Source: Methanospirillum hungatei
GTDB taxonomy: Archaea > Halobacteriota > Methanomicrobia > Methanomicrobiales > Methanospirillaceae
Assembly: GCF_019263745.1 (NCBI RefSeq)
Contig: NZ_CP077107.1
Coordinates: 1,922,001 to 1,986,000 of the forward strand
Length of the DNA stretch: 64,000 nucleotides
Direction: 5' to 3'
The position numbers were made by a program, and so were the translations under genes. Position 1 is the first letter of the stretch. Every line of letters begins with the position of its first letter. The notes under the pieces are model-generated. The model did not search any database and was not told where the DNA came from. It saw only the letters and a list, made by a program, of their open reading frames with translations. Positions 32,689 through 41,619 of this stretch are shown here, in pieces.

Positions 32689-34143
32689 TTATTTGGAGAG
32701 GATAGACATGATAATCCGTCCATATGCCGGACGAGTTACCAGAACACCCACTAAAACACCGAGAATGGTGATGATTGCAAAACCTCGCAGGGTTGAAAGA
32801 TCCATAACAGCCAGTGGAAGCATGGCGATAAGGACGGTTCCTGCTGATGCAACAATGATACCAAGTGCCCGTTTTAACCGTTTTAAGTACAGGTTTGGTG
32901 ACGGGACTTTTCCTTCGTGCAGGATCTCATCGGTGATGATAACCAACTGATCAATACCTGTTCCAAGCACAGCAATCAGACCAGCGATGGTTGCAAGATC
33001 CAGTTGCATGAAGAAGGTTGTGAATGCGAGCAGAATGATGATTTCAGATCCATTGATAAGAACCATCGGGAACACGATACCAGGTTCACGGTACCGGATG
33101 TATACACTGACTGCAACTGCTAATAATGCAAACAATCCGGCAAGGACACTCCAGAACTTGAACTGATCACCGAGTTCAGGAGAAACTGAACCGGAACCGG
33201 CAATCGAAACGCCAACAGGCAGCGCACCATTTCTCAGGTGGATCTCAAGGAGTTTTGCCTGCTCCCGTCCTTCTTCACCAACACCGGTTGATGCGAGGAG
33301 GTTGGAGGTACTCCGTGACTGTAGTTCTGCTGCAAGATCAGGTGAGAGCGGTGCTGAATATACAACCTTACCATCAAGGATCATGTCCAGGTTGTGGCCT
33401 TCGGGTTTCTTGGTTGCGCCAACACGAATTGCAGCCTGGCGAAGATCTTCGGCAGCACTTTCGGTAATGACGAAAGATACCCCCCAGTTATTGCTGTTGG
33501 GTGGTGTCTGGGATGGATTTGCGACCGACTGAATTGCATCTCCAAAGAGGATATGTTCAGTCTCATTGCCGGTGGTGTGAATCCGAATCTCGAACTTACC
33601 CTGTTTTCCCACGATCTCCTGGGCCTCACCCATGGAGACACCTGCCATCTCAATCCGGATATATCGGCTGATACCATTGAGAGCAGTAATGACGTATACT
33701 TTAGCATCCCGGGTACCAAGACTGTTAATCTTGTTCTCAAGGATCCGCTTTACATCATCTGCAGTCTCCTTGGTTACTCCCGGATTGAATGAAACCAGTT
33801 CAGTATCAAGCTCAGCAAAAACCGCACGAAGCTCTTCTTCAGAGATGCCTGAACGAATTTCCAGGGTATTCTGATCGATGAGATTTACTTCAGCATCCAG
33901 TTTTGTCTTGAGTTCTGGGACTAACTGATCTAATGTCTTGTCTGATTTAAATGTGACAATAGCTGATTGAAACTCGAGCTGGATCCAGGATCCTCCATCC
34001 AGATCAAGGCCGAACTGCAGGTTTGTATCAAGACCTGACGGGCCTGGATGAGGAAAAATGACAATAATCGAGGCAATGAGAAGAACCAGGTATAGTGCAA
34101 CCCGGTAATCCTTTATCATGTCCATCAGGGTTTCTTTATCCAT
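32689..34143 (-). CDS. secD: protein-export membrane protein SecD
   Basis: 484 residues. One N-terminal membrane helix (DYRVALYLVLLIASIIVIF), the motif LQFGLDLDGGSWIQLEF near residue 42, a large extracytoplasmic region with NKINSLGTRDAKVYV and the long beta segments up to about 300, then five membrane helices with LIAVLGTGIDQLVIITDEILHEG near residue 394 (family D4-like motif with the charged residues used for proton coupling). Pulls exported proteins through the Sec channel together with SecF. Its ATG follows the secF stop without a gap (TAAATGG). Confidence 0.94.
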   Translation of the reverse strand: MDKETLMDMIKDYRVALYLVLLIASIIVIFPHPGPSGLDTNLQFGLDLDGGSWIQLEFQSAIVTFKSDKTLDQLVPELKTKLDAEVNLIDQNTLEIRSGISEEELRAVFAELDTELVSFNPGVTKETADDVKRILENKINSLGTRDAKVYVITALNGISRYIRIEMAGVSMGEAQEIVGKQGKFEIRIHTTGNETEHILFGDAIQSVANPSQTPPNSNNWGVSFVITESAAEDLRQAAIRVGATKKPEGHNLDMILDGKVVYSAPLSPDLAAELQSRSTSNLLASTGVGEEGREQAKLLEIHLRNGALPVGVSIAGSGSVSPELGDQFKFWSVLAGLFALLAVAVSVYIRYREPGIVFPMVLINGSEIIILLAFTTFFMQLDLATIAGLIAVLGTGIDQLVIITDEILHEGKVPSPNLYLKRLKRALGIIVASAGTVLIAMLPLAVMDLSTLRGFAIITILGVLVGVLVTRPAYGRIIMSILSK

Positions 34144-35022
34144 TTATGCACCCCGCTGACCAGATGATAACCTGCCTTTTCCTTCGATCATATACCACTT
34201 GATAATTCCTGCATTGGTAAGCCAGGTGTTCATGACATCAAAGAAGAGTCCAATCAGAAGGACAGATGCAATTTCCCAGATGATCTGAATACCACCAATC
34301 GCAGAGACAGCCCACATGGCAAGAATGGCACCAAAGGTGGTGGTAGTCATAATAATACCAGTCTTAAAAGCTCCCTGCATCTTCTCATCAAACTTCCCCT
34401 TTCTTTTCAGAACACGGGAGGTAAGAAGGATATCACTGTCTACAGAATAACCAATCAGCATCAGAAGAGCTGCTGTTGTTCCAAGTGACAACTGGATACC
34501 CAGCACATTCATTGCTGCACCTGTCATGACCATGTCAGCAAATGCAGAAACAACGACTGCCGCTGCAGGGACAAAAGTTCTGAATACAGCAAAGACAACA
34601 ATTGCCATACCAATGAAGGATATGAGAAGGGCAATGATGGCCTGTTCCTGGAGGGTTTTTCCAAAAGAGGAGCCGATCTGATCTATTTTTGCACCGGAAT
34701 ATTTCTCTTCAACTTTCTTGGTAAACTCAATTGCGGTTGCATCATCCATCGGTCCGAACTTCAGATACTTACCGTTGTTGATACCTTCATTTACACTGAT
34801 TAGGGGATATCCTGAGAAAAATTCCTTCAGTTCTTCAGGAGTCTCATCTGTTACGATAGTAACACTGATACCGCCCTGAAATTCTATGCCCGGACTAACC
34901 GGGAGGCCGGTCTGCATCCACATCATCCCGACCGATACCAGTGATAACACCAGTATCACCATCGGTATGATACAGAGCTTCACCGGAGAGATGGAGCTGA
35001 TATCATAAGTGAAAAAATTCAT
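34144..35022 (-). CDS. secF: protein-export membrane protein SecF
   Basis: About 292 residues from ATG 35022 (MNFFTYDISSISPVKLCIIPMVILV); the frame is open to 35205 but the extra 61 residues are not family-like. Six membrane helices. P-G-I-E-F-Q-G-G near residue 55 is the conserved SecF/SecD start motif, and the fourth helix holds LLMLIGYSVDSDILLTSRVLKRKG with its charged relay residues. Partner of SecD in protein translocation. First gene of the operon that continues through trx, npdG and the aldolase. Its upstream region overlaps the divergent gene starting at 35139. Confidence 0.92.
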   Translation of the reverse strand: MNFFTYDISSISPVKLCIIPMVILVLSLVSVGMMWMQTGLPVSPGIEFQGGISVTIVTDETPEELKEFFSGYPLISVNEGINNGKYLKFGPMDDATAIEFTKKVEEKYSGAKIDQIGSSFGKTLQEQAIIALLISFIGMAIVVFAVFRTFVPAAAVVVSAFADMVMTGAAMNVLGIQLSLGTTAALLMLIGYSVDSDILLTSRVLKRKGKFDEKMQGAFKTGIIMTTTTFGAILAMWAVSAIGGIQIIWEIASVLLIGLFFDVMNTWLTNAGIIKWYMIEGKGRLSSGQRGA

Positions 35023-35138
35023 GCGCAGAAGGGTTAGAGCCCTATGTTCATTAAACCATTCAACATGGCCACCCATTCTCATCATTTCAGGGCAGGATAG
35101 AGGAAACCTTATGATCAGCCGATATAAAACCGGAGGAT

Positions 35139-35447
35139 ATGACAATTCAGACACGCCAGCACCTGGTAGAACAGAGACTGAAAGCCTGGCTTTCCGGGGA
35201 TCCAAACGGGGTCAGGCGTGCTGCTCTTTCATTATTTCTTCACCGACAGGATCTCACCATTGAGGAAATTTACGAGCATCTTGCGCCGAAATATCAAATA
35301 TCATATCATGGTGTGGGAGGAATGATTGGCCTTGTTTCATCAAGAATCGGAGTATTACAAGGAATCCGGGATGAAAAGAAACGCTGCAGAATGTACAGGC
35401 TCAAAGAAAAGGATGCCCCGTCGGTCCGAAAAATCCTGGCAGTATAA
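35139..35447 (+). CDS. small methanogen protein, probable DUF2551 (winged-helix-like)
   Basis: 102 residues; GGAGG seven bases before the ATG. Helical pattern TRQHLVEQRLKAWLSGDPNGVRRAALSLFLHRQDLTIEEIYEHLAPKY followed by VGGMIGLVSSRIGVL looks like a winged helix; basic C terminus (DEKKRCRMYRLKEKD). I recall this as the methanogen-specific DUF2551 family, with moderate certainty. May bind DNA and regulate the divergent secF operon or the downstream genes; inference only. Confidence 0.6.
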   Translation: MTIQTRQHLVEQRLKAWLSGDPNGVRRAALSLFLHRQDLTIEEIYEHLAPKYQISYHGVGGMIGLVSSRIGVLQGIRDEKKRCRMYRLKEKDAPSVRKILAV

Positions 35448-35495
35448 ACAGGATTATCACAATCATTTTTGCTACTCGGGTCACATGTGTCTTGG

Positions 35496-35807
35496 ATGTC
35501 TGAACTAAAAGCCGGCCTGTACGATGAGGCTGGTTCCCACTCGATATTCATTGACAATGAGGTTATCGAGTATATGAAAGAACGAAATACCGATTTTCGA
35601 ATCTCAACATCCTGTGGCGGCCCGATTCTCCTCCCGGTCTCATATAAACCTCCAAAGCCAAGTGACCTGGCACTCAAGGCAGGAGAACGCACAATATATA
35701 TCTCAATGTACCAGGCCAGGTATATCGACCATATACACATGGGACTGGTTCCCTATCATGTCGGGATGCGGGACGAAGCCTTTCCGGACGAATACAACGG
35801 ACTCTGA
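35496..35807 (+). CDS. conserved small protein of unknown function
   Basis: 103 residues from ATG 35496; a TTG at 35469 is in frame but less likely. No motif I can name; the sequence contains IFIDNEVIEYMKERNTDFRISTSCGGPILLPVSYK with a single Cys and ends YHVGMRDEAFPDEYNGL. The last codons overlap the archease start (TGATGA). Position at the head of the archease-rtcB run suggests a housekeeping role in methanogens. No signal peptide or membrane helix. Confidence 0.6.
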   Translation: MSELKAGLYDEAGSHSIFIDNEVIEYMKERNTDFRISTSCGGPILLPVSYKPPKPSDLALKAGERTIYISMYQARYIDHIHMGLVPYHVGMRDEAFPDEYNGL

Positions 35808-36214
35808 TGAGTTTTGAAGAGAGAGAACATACTGCAGATATCCTGATGCACATCAGGGCACCTGACCTTTGTGGCCTGTTTACAGACGCTGGCCGCGCCC
35901 TGATGAAAACAATGTACCGAGGTGAGGCAAAACCTGTGCAGGATGTCATCATCTCAGTATCAGGTGATACAATAGAGCACCTGCTTCATGGATTCCTATC
36001 AGAACTGCTCTATGAATCTGAAGTCCAAAACCTTGTCTTCTCATATTTTGATATTACTATCAGTGAGGGTGAGATTAGGGCAGTCCTCAAAGGCGAACTG
36101 TTTGATCCAAAGATTCACGGAGGAGGAACTGAAGTGAAAGGAATCTCCTGGTATGGTCTTTCCATAAAGCAGGATCAGAATGAATATTTCTGCGATGTAT
36201 TGTTTGATGTGTGA
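35807..36214 (+). CDS. archease, activator of the RNA ligase RtcB
   Basis: 135 residues. Archease signatures: FEEREHTADILMHI at the start, with the metal-site Asp, DAGRALMKTMY near residue 28, LLHGFLSELLYESE near 60 and the C-terminal EVKGISWYGLSIKQD with FDV at the very end, which supplies the other ligand. Archease lets RtcB turn over in GTP-dependent RNA ligation and changes its NTP specificity. rtcB begins 9 nt downstream, the classic conserved pair, so both act in tRNA splicing; an intron-containing tRNA-Met lies elsewhere in the window. Confidence 0.93.
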   Translation: MSFEEREHTADILMHIRAPDLCGLFTDAGRALMKTMYRGEAKPVQDVIISVSGDTIEHLLHGFLSELLYESEVQNLVFSYFDITISEGEIRAVLKGELFDPKIHGGGTEVKGISWYGLSIKQDQNEYFCDVLFDV

Positions 36215-36223
36215 GTGACAGGT

Positions 36224-37657
36224 ATGATTGACGGAGTACAGCGAATCGGTGAATATGAATGGGAAGTTCCGGTTGGATTTATTCCAGGAATGAATGTTCC
36301 GGGCCGGTTCTTTCTCTCTGACATGCTCTCGAAAACCCTTGAAGAGGGAGCGCTGCAGCAACTGGCGAATGTTGCAACCATGCCGGGAATTATTCATAAT
36401 TCGCTGGCCATGCCTGACATCCATTGGGGATACGGTTTTCCTATCGGAGGAGTTGCAGCATTTGATTATGGAACCGGTGTGATCTCTCCGGGCGGAGTAG
36501 GGTTTGATATCAACTGTGGAGTCAGACTTCTTACGACACCTCTGCAGCCCTCTGACCTGATTAAGAAGAAAGAGATACTGGATAACCTGTATGATGCGGT
36601 TCCAGTCGGAGTTGGTGCACGATCCACGCTTCGCCTTTCTGAAAAGCAACTCGAGACAATGATGACCGATGGGGCAGGTTTTGCTGTTGCAGAAGGATAT
36701 GGCAACCAGGATGACCTTCTCCACTGCGAAGAGCAGGGAAGGATGAAAGAAGCAGATCCCGCTCATGTCTCAAAAAAAGCACGCTCACGGGGAGTCCCTC
36801 AGAGTGGAACGCTGGGTGCAGGAAATCATTTTCTTGAAATTCAGGTTGTAGAAGAGATCTATGATGAACAGGCTGCCCAGGCATATGGGATAGAAAAAGG
36901 ACAGGTTTGTATGATGGTTCACTGTGGATCTCGCGGACTTGGTCACCAGGTCTGTACTGACCATCTCCAGATCCTCGAACATGCCGTAACAAAGTACCAT
37001 ATCAACCTCCCGGACAAGCAACTTGCCTGTGCTCCCCTGACATCCCCGGAAGGAAAAGCCTACTTTGGTGGAATGGCCGCTGCAGCAAATTATGCATGGG
37101 CAAACCGTCAGATCATCACCCACCAGATAAGAAATGTGCTTACAAGCATGTGCGGAATTGCATATGATGACATCAGGCTGGTCTATGATGTTGCCCATAA
37201 TGTCGCAAAACTGGAAGAACATGAGATAGATGGAAAGAAGGCCAGAGTTTGTGTTCACCGGAAAGGTGCAACGCGAGCATTTGGTCCTGGCTGTCCCGAT
37301 GTGCCATCTGATTACTCTCACGTCGGTCAGCCGGTTATCATTCCAGGAAGCATGGGATCCTCCTCATACCTTCTGAAGGGGACAGATGTTGCCATGAACC
37401 GGACCTTTGGATCAACCTGTCATGGAGCAGGCAGGGTTCTCTCCCGATCCCAGGCAAAAAAGAAGATCCAAGGAAAAAATATCCGGGAAACGCTCGGAAA
37501 AGCGGGCATCATGGTAAAAGCTCCCCATGACGGGGCCATTGCAGAAGAAGCACCAGATGCTTACAAACCATCATCTGAAGTGGTCTCTGTTGTCCACAAC
37601 CTGGGATTGTCAAGGCTTGTAGCACGACTGGAACCACTTGGAGTTATAAAAGGATAA
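36224..37657 (+). CDS. rtcB: tRNA-splicing ligase RtcB
   Basis: About 477 residues from ATG 36224 (AGGT upstream; a GTG at 36215 is possible). Manganese/GTP active site: DIHWGYGFPIGGVAAFD near residue 68, GGVGFDINCGVRLL near 90, GTLGAGNHFLEIQVV near 198, HCGSRGLGHQV near 230, VYDVAHNVAKLE near 325, and the nucleophile-His segment SMGSSSYLLKG through TCHGAGRVLSRSQAKK near 402. Joins 3'-phosphate/2',3'-cyclic phosphate ends to 5'-OH after splicing-endonuclease cleavage. Length normal. No intein. Confidence 0.96.
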   Translation: MIDGVQRIGEYEWEVPVGFIPGMNVPGRFFLSDMLSKTLEEGALQQLANVATMPGIIHNSLAMPDIHWGYGFPIGGVAAFDYGTGVISPGGVGFDINCGVRLLTTPLQPSDLIKKKEILDNLYDAVPVGVGARSTLRLSEKQLETMMTDGAGFAVAEGYGNQDDLLHCEEQGRMKEADPAHVSKKARSRGVPQSGTLGAGNHFLEIQVVEEIYDEQAAQAYGIEKGQVCMMVHCGSRGLGHQVCTDHLQILEHAVTKYHINLPDKQLACAPLTSPEGKAYFGGMAAAANYAWANRQIITHQIRNVLTSMCGIAYDDIRLVYDVAHNVAKLEEHEIDGKKARVCVHRKGATRAFGPGCPDVPSDYSHVGQPVIIPGSMGSSSYLLKGTDVAMNRTFGSTCHGAGRVLSRSQAKKKIQGKNIRETLGKAGIMVKAPHDGAIAEEAPDAYKPSSEVVSVVHNLGLSRLVARLEPLGVIKG

Positions 37658-38242
37658 ATGGCACATCAGGTTGCAGTCATCTGGGAAGGGCCGATCCTTT
37701 TTACCAGATTATTTGAAGAGTGTGGCCATACCTGTGAACTGGTCACTCCACATCTTCTGGCAGCTCCATTTTTCAAAAGAAGATTTCATGGAGTTGTCAT
37801 TCCTGCCGGATTTGCTGCTCCTGGTCATACCAGCACCCTTGCAGCACTCCGGGCAATCAGCCCTAGGATCAAAAGATTTGTGAGTGAAGGGGGCACTGTG
37901 CTTGCATTTGGAGCAGGCACAGACATGTCTCATGCGTATGACTGGCTTCCGGTCCCAATAACATACCGATATGGATTCGCAAAGACGCTGCTTGCAGTCA
38001 ATGAAGGACACACCTCAGCATCTATTCTTGAAGATGGGGCTGACGAAGTGTCCATTGATGGAATACTGGATAACATTACAGGCATATCAGACGGGCAGGT
38101 AATTTTGGAGGCACCATCAGGTCCGGTGATGGTGCAGATAACCTATGGTTCGGGGCGAATCATCATTGCCAGTCTGCATGAATACCCTTCACACCGGTTT
38201 GTCCGCGAGTTCTGCGCCGGTGGAGGCGAAGGGTTATTGTAA
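37658..38242 (+). CDS. glutamine amidotransferase-like (BPL_N-type fold) protein
   Basis: 194 residues, ATG directly after the rtcB stop. The Rossmann-like layout VAVIWEGPILFTRLFEECGH, GVVIPAGFAAPG, EGGTVLAFGAGTDM and QITYGSGRIIIASLHEYPSH resembles class I amidotransferase-like proteins of the biotin protein ligase N-terminal type. The nucleophile Cys expected after GVVIPAG or at FGAG is absent, so it is probably not an amidotransferase. Situated four genes before birA-bioY; the fold type hints at a biotin link but is not proof. Confidence 0.6.
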   Translation: MAHQVAVIWEGPILFTRLFEECGHTCELVTPHLLAAPFFKRRFHGVVIPAGFAAPGHTSTLAALRAISPRIKRFVSEGGTVLAFGAGTDMSHAYDWLPVPITYRYGFAKTLLAVNEGHTSASILEDGADEVSIDGILDNITGISDGQVILEAPSGPVMVQITYGSGRIIIASLHEYPSHRFVREFCAGGGEGLL

Positions 38243-38270
38243 TCAGACACAAGGGAATAATTGAGGGAAG

Positions 38271-38696
38271 ATGATGAACCGTTATATCTTATCTGATCAG
38301 GCTGAAGCAACGGATTGGATACCTATCTGTATGGCTATTCATGAAATGGTAGGAAAATTACCAGTGACAGCGCGGTCTGTAGGTAAACCGGGGATTCGGA
38401 TTGAAGAAGGCATAGTGGTTGACGCCGATTATTCAGGTCCCATTCTTGAAGAAGTATTAACGTCCGGAAAACTTCAGAAAGTCACACCAACGACCGGACA
38501 GTACAAAGGGGTTCCGGTAATAGTCGCTCCTTTAAAAGATGAGGAGGGAAATACCTTCGCAGCAGTCGGTCTTGTGGACATTACCGGAATTTTCGACCTG
38601 GCAACTCTGATGGAACACCAGTCAACTATAATTAAACAGGTATGTGGGAAAGATCCCTGTCCCCTTCCGACAGAGCAGATCAGGGCAAAGCGGTGA
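38271..38696 (+). CDS. DUF2111 domain protein
   Basis: 141 residues; GAGGGA upstream of two adjacent ATG codons. RYILSDQAEATDWIPICMAIHEMVGKLPVTARSVGKPGIRIEEG is the characteristic start, with GVPVIVAPLKDEEGNTFAAVGLVDITGIFDL later, a pattern I know as DUF2111 from methanogens. The fold may be PAS/GAF-like and bind a small ligand; function unknown. It ends 4 nt before birA. Confidence 0.65.
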   Translation: MMNRYILSDQAEATDWIPICMAIHEMVGKLPVTARSVGKPGIRIEEGIVVDADYSGPILEEVLTSGKLQKVTPTTGQYKGVPVIVAPLKDEEGNTFAAVGLVDITGIFDLATLMEHQSTIIKQVCGKDPCPLPTEQIRAKR

Positions 38697-38700
38697 TATC

Positions 38701-39681
38701 ATGTATACGCAGGCGTTCAAAGTCCTTGAAATTCTTGAAAAGTCAGATGAGCCGGTTGAAACCAGTGAGATAGCACAGGCACTCTCTCTCTCAAAATCAG
38801 CAGTATGGAAACATATCAATGAGCTCCGCCAGCTCGGGTATGACATCACCGCTTCAGAAGAAGAGGGATATGTCCTCCATGATAAAAACCAGGATTATCG
38901 TCCCCATATTATCTACAAACACCTGAAAACAAAACTCATCGGCAGGAGGATGCGGTTTTTTGAAAGCATCCCGTCAACCATCTGGTACGGCAAGGATCTT
39001 GCAGAGCAGGGGGGAATCGATGAGATGAACGGAATGGTCATCATCGCTGAGGAACAGACCGGCGGTATCGGAAGGATGGGGAGGGCCTGGGTTTCACCGA
39101 CTGGTGGTATCTGGGTCACCATCATCCTCCAGCCACAGATCCCAATTGATCACCTCTTTATGCTGACCCTTGCTGCATCGGTATCAGTTGCACGGGTTTT
39201 ACGCAAGATGTATGATATTGGTGCCCTTATCAAATGGCCGAATGATATCATCATCGGTGACAAGAAAGTAGCAGGGATTCTTCTTGAACTTGGCGCAGAA
39301 GGTCAAAAGGTAGAATACTGCCTGGTAGGTATCGGCATTGATGCAAACGTGAATCTTGAGTCCCTAAATCAGACCATCCGTAGCACCATTACCTCGATCA
39401 GCCAGGAAGTAAACCAGGATGTGGACCGCGCTGTTCTTCTTGCCGCAATACTAAAAGAGTTCGAGAACAGATACGAGATGATCTCACAAGGAGAATATGA
39501 TGCGGTCATCAGGGAATGGAAGAATTTTTCCTCAACCATTGGACGAAGGGTTCGGATCGTAACACTTCGATCCCACTTTGAAGGGGAAGCAATTGATATC
39601 GATCCAAATGGAGCACTCGTTGTAAAGAAAGATAACGGCAAGATAGAACGAGTCATTGCCGGCGACTGTATTCACATATAA
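38701..39681 (+). CDS. birA: bifunctional biotin-protein ligase / biotin repressor
   Basis: 326 residues from ATG 38701 (GGTGAT upstream). Residues 1-65 are a winged helix (VLEILEKSDEPVETSEIAQALSLSKSAVWKHINELRQLGY), the DNA-binding part of BirA. The ligase domain has GGIGRMGRAWVSPTGGIWVTIIL near residue 120 (biotin loop), IKWPNDIIIGDKKVAGILLE near 177 with the catalytic Lys, and a C-terminal SH3-like domain (GRRVRIVTLRSHFEGEA, DCIHI). It attaches biotin to the biotinyl lysine of PycB encoded downstream and may repress this operon when biotin is plentiful; the operator was not located with confidence. Confidence 0.93.
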   Translation: MYTQAFKVLEILEKSDEPVETSEIAQALSLSKSAVWKHINELRQLGYDITASEEEGYVLHDKNQDYRPHIIYKHLKTKLIGRRMRFFESIPSTIWYGKDLAEQGGIDEMNGMVIIAEEQTGGIGRMGRAWVSPTGGIWVTIILQPQIPIDHLFMLTLAASVSVARVLRKMYDIGALIKWPNDIIIGDKKVAGILLELGAEGQKVEYCLVGIGIDANVNLESLNQTIRSTITSISQEVNQDVDRAVLLAAILKEFENRYEMISQGEYDAVIREWKNFSSTIGRRVRIVTLRSHFEGEAIDIDPNGALVVKKDNGKIERVIAGDCIHI

Positions 39682-39683
39682 CA

Positions 39684-40220
39684 ATGACTGGCGACTATCA
39701 CCGATCTCTCATCATCACCCACACCACCCTTTTCATCGCGATGACCACAGTTTTTTCCTGGATATCAATCCCATTCATCCCGGTACCAATCACCCTGCAG
39801 ACACTGGGTGTTCTTCTGACAGGAACGATCATGAAGCGATATGCCGGAATTCCGATGGCATTATACCTGCTTCTTGGAGCTATCGGGCTTCCGGTATTTC
39901 ACAACGGTGCAGCGGGGCTCGGAGTTCTGATCGGTCCAACCGGAGGATACCTCATTGGATTTATTCCGGCTGCAATTATGGTTGGATTATGCTATGAACA
40001 GGAATCAGAAAAAATCCATGTTGCAGGGCTTGCCAGCGGCATTCTCATTATTTACCTGTTTGGCTTATCATGGCTGATACTGTCCGTTCCAATGGGTATT
40101 ATCCCGGCCATTACCGCAGGGATGCTCCCATTTATTCCCGGAGACATCATCAAGTCTACCGCAGCATTTCTCATAACCAAAAGAATCCAGCCATATACAA
40201 CCAGGCTTACAACCCGATGA
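39684..40220 (+). CDS. bioY: biotin transporter substrate-binding S component BioY
   Basis: 178 residues, six membrane helices. Family signatures VPITLQTLGVLLTG at residue 33 and LYLLLGAIGLPVFHN near 60, then LGVLIGPTGGYLIGF near 79. BioY binds biotin in the membrane and works with an ECF energising module (ATPases and T component), all of which follow here. The stop overlaps the next ATG (ATGA). Two bases separate it from birA. Confidence 0.95.
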   Translation: MTGDYHRSLIITHTTLFIAMTTVFSWISIPFIPVPITLQTLGVLLTGTIMKRYAGIPMALYLLLGAIGLPVFHNGAAGLGVLIGPTGGYLIGFIPAAIMVGLCYEQESEKIHVAGLASGILIIYLFGLSWLILSVPMGIIPAITAGMLPFIPGDIIKSTAAFLITKRIQPYTTRLTTR

Positions 40221-40918
40221 TCGAGATTCATGCAGTAAGATCTGGAATCCTTAACATCTCTTCCTGTGCCATAAAACCAGGTGTTTGTGGAATAACCGGT
40301 CCGAATGGTTCGGGAAAAACCACATTTTTAAAACTTCTCGCAGGAATTTTTCCCCCAGGGACTGGAACAATCCACATTGACGGAAAAAACCCTGCAGATT
40401 GTGTTATCGGGTGGGTGGGGGAATATCCGGATAGAAACATTCTTTTCACACGGGTTTTTGATGAGTTGGCAAGTCATCTAAGATTTTCTAAAAAAAACTG
40501 CACAGATATAGAAAAGATCGTCTGTGTATGTGCAAGAAACCTTGGAATATCTCATCTCCTTGATCGGGCAGTTCATGGACTATCTGGTGGTGAACTGGTT
40601 CTTATTGCATGTGGAGCAGCAATGATTGCACAACCTGATCTCCTCATTCTTGATGAGACAGACTCACATCTTGATGATGAGTTCTGTAGTCATCTGGACA
40701 ATATCATACAAAAGTCAGGGATCAGGTATGTTCTCTTTTCATCCCACAGACCCGAGCACCTGGCTCATGCAGACAAGATAATTACCTTGGAAAATGGCGA
40801 GATGCAGGATCATACATCCTCACAAAACACGGGTAACCAGGGAGGACATTGTCACCTGAATGATCCAGGATTTTGGAAAACGGTGATTGCTGAAACATCT
40901 GGCAGGGATACCTTGTGA
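40217..40918 (+). CDS. ecfA1: ECF transporter ATPase (A component)
   Basis: 233 residues. The ATG at 40217 overlaps the bioY stop; the longer frame from 40070 lies inside bioY. Walker A GPNGSGKTTFLKLLAG near residue 29, signature LSGGELVLIACGAA near 123, Walker B DLLILDETDSHLDD near 144 (Thr-Asp in place of the usual Glu-Pro, but the catalytic Glu is present), and a switch SSHRPEHL. A Q-loop equivalent is not obvious: GWVGEYPDRNILF takes that place. Hydrolyses ATP to drive biotin uptake with the second ATPase. Confidence 0.9.
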   Translation: MIEIHAVRSGILNISSCAIKPGVCGITGPNGSGKTTFLKLLAGIFPPGTGTIHIDGKNPADCVIGWVGEYPDRNILFTRVFDELASHLRFSKKNCTDIEKIVCVCARNLGISHLLDRAVHGLSGGELVLIACGAAMIAQPDLLILDETDSHLDDEFCSHLDNIIQKSGIRYVLFSSHRPEHLAHADKIITLENGEMQDHTSSQNTGNQGGHCHLNDPGFWKTVIAETSGRDTL

Positions 40919-41619
40919 GTTCTCCTGGGATTAGCCTTGAAGGAATCGTCCGCAAAAATGGTTCATTTACCCTGCAGGCTGATGGCACATTTCAACCAGG
41001 TATACATCTTCTCACCGGCCGGGTCGGATCAGGAAAGACAACACTTGGTGAGATACTTGCCGGAATTGAGAAACCAGACCAGGGAGTCATCAGGTGGGAA
41101 GGGACACGGAGAGTCATGCTCCTGCAGGACACAAGTTACCATGTCAGTACTATAACCGTACAGGAAGAAGCCGCAAGCTGGTGCCATGACACCCGGATGA
41201 TCATCGCACGAGCCGGACTAATCGGTAAAGAGAATGCCGATATTTTTGCACTTTCGCGAGGTGAACTTAGAAGACTTGAACTTGCCGCAATTCTCACCGG
41301 CGGATATGATCTTATCATTCTTGACGAACCCTATGCAGGGTTAGATGGAGAGGCCAGAGAATGGGTGAGCCAGCTTATTGAGGATCATTCCAGCCAGGTA
41401 GTCATTCTCATCAGTCATGACATAACTCATCTCCCATCGATTGACATACTCTGGGAGCTGGACAATGGTGTACTAACCAAGGTAGGCTCAATGCCTGAAG
41501 GATTAACCAGGTGGAAGAGAGCACCTCCACTTATCAGGTACTTACTCAACCATGGGATATGTCCCGCTGGTCTTTCAAGGCAGGATCTTGAGGAGGCGGT
41601 ATGCAGGATCCAAGAATAA
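40915..41619 (+). CDS. ecfA2: ECF transporter ATPase (A' component)
   Basis: 234 residues starting with GTG that overlaps the previous stop (GTGA). Walker A TGRVGSGKTTLGEILAG near residue 33, Q-loop LLQDTSYHVST near 65, signature LSRGELRRLELAAIL near 114, Walker B DLIILDEPYAGLDGE near 132 and switch ISHDITHL near 162. Forms the heterodimeric motor with the upstream ATPase. Its end overlaps the T component gene by 19 nt. Confidence 0.9.
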   Translation: MSSPGISLEGIVRKNGSFTLQADGTFQPGIHLLTGRVGSGKTTLGEILAGIEKPDQGVIRWEGTRRVMLLQDTSYHVSTITVQEEAASWCHDTRMIIARAGLIGKENADIFALSRGELRRLELAAILTGGYDLIILDEPYAGLDGEAREWVSQLIEDHSSQVVILISHDITHLPSIDILWELDNGVLTKVGSMPEGLTRWKRAPPLIRYLLNHGICPAGLSRQDLEEAVCRIQE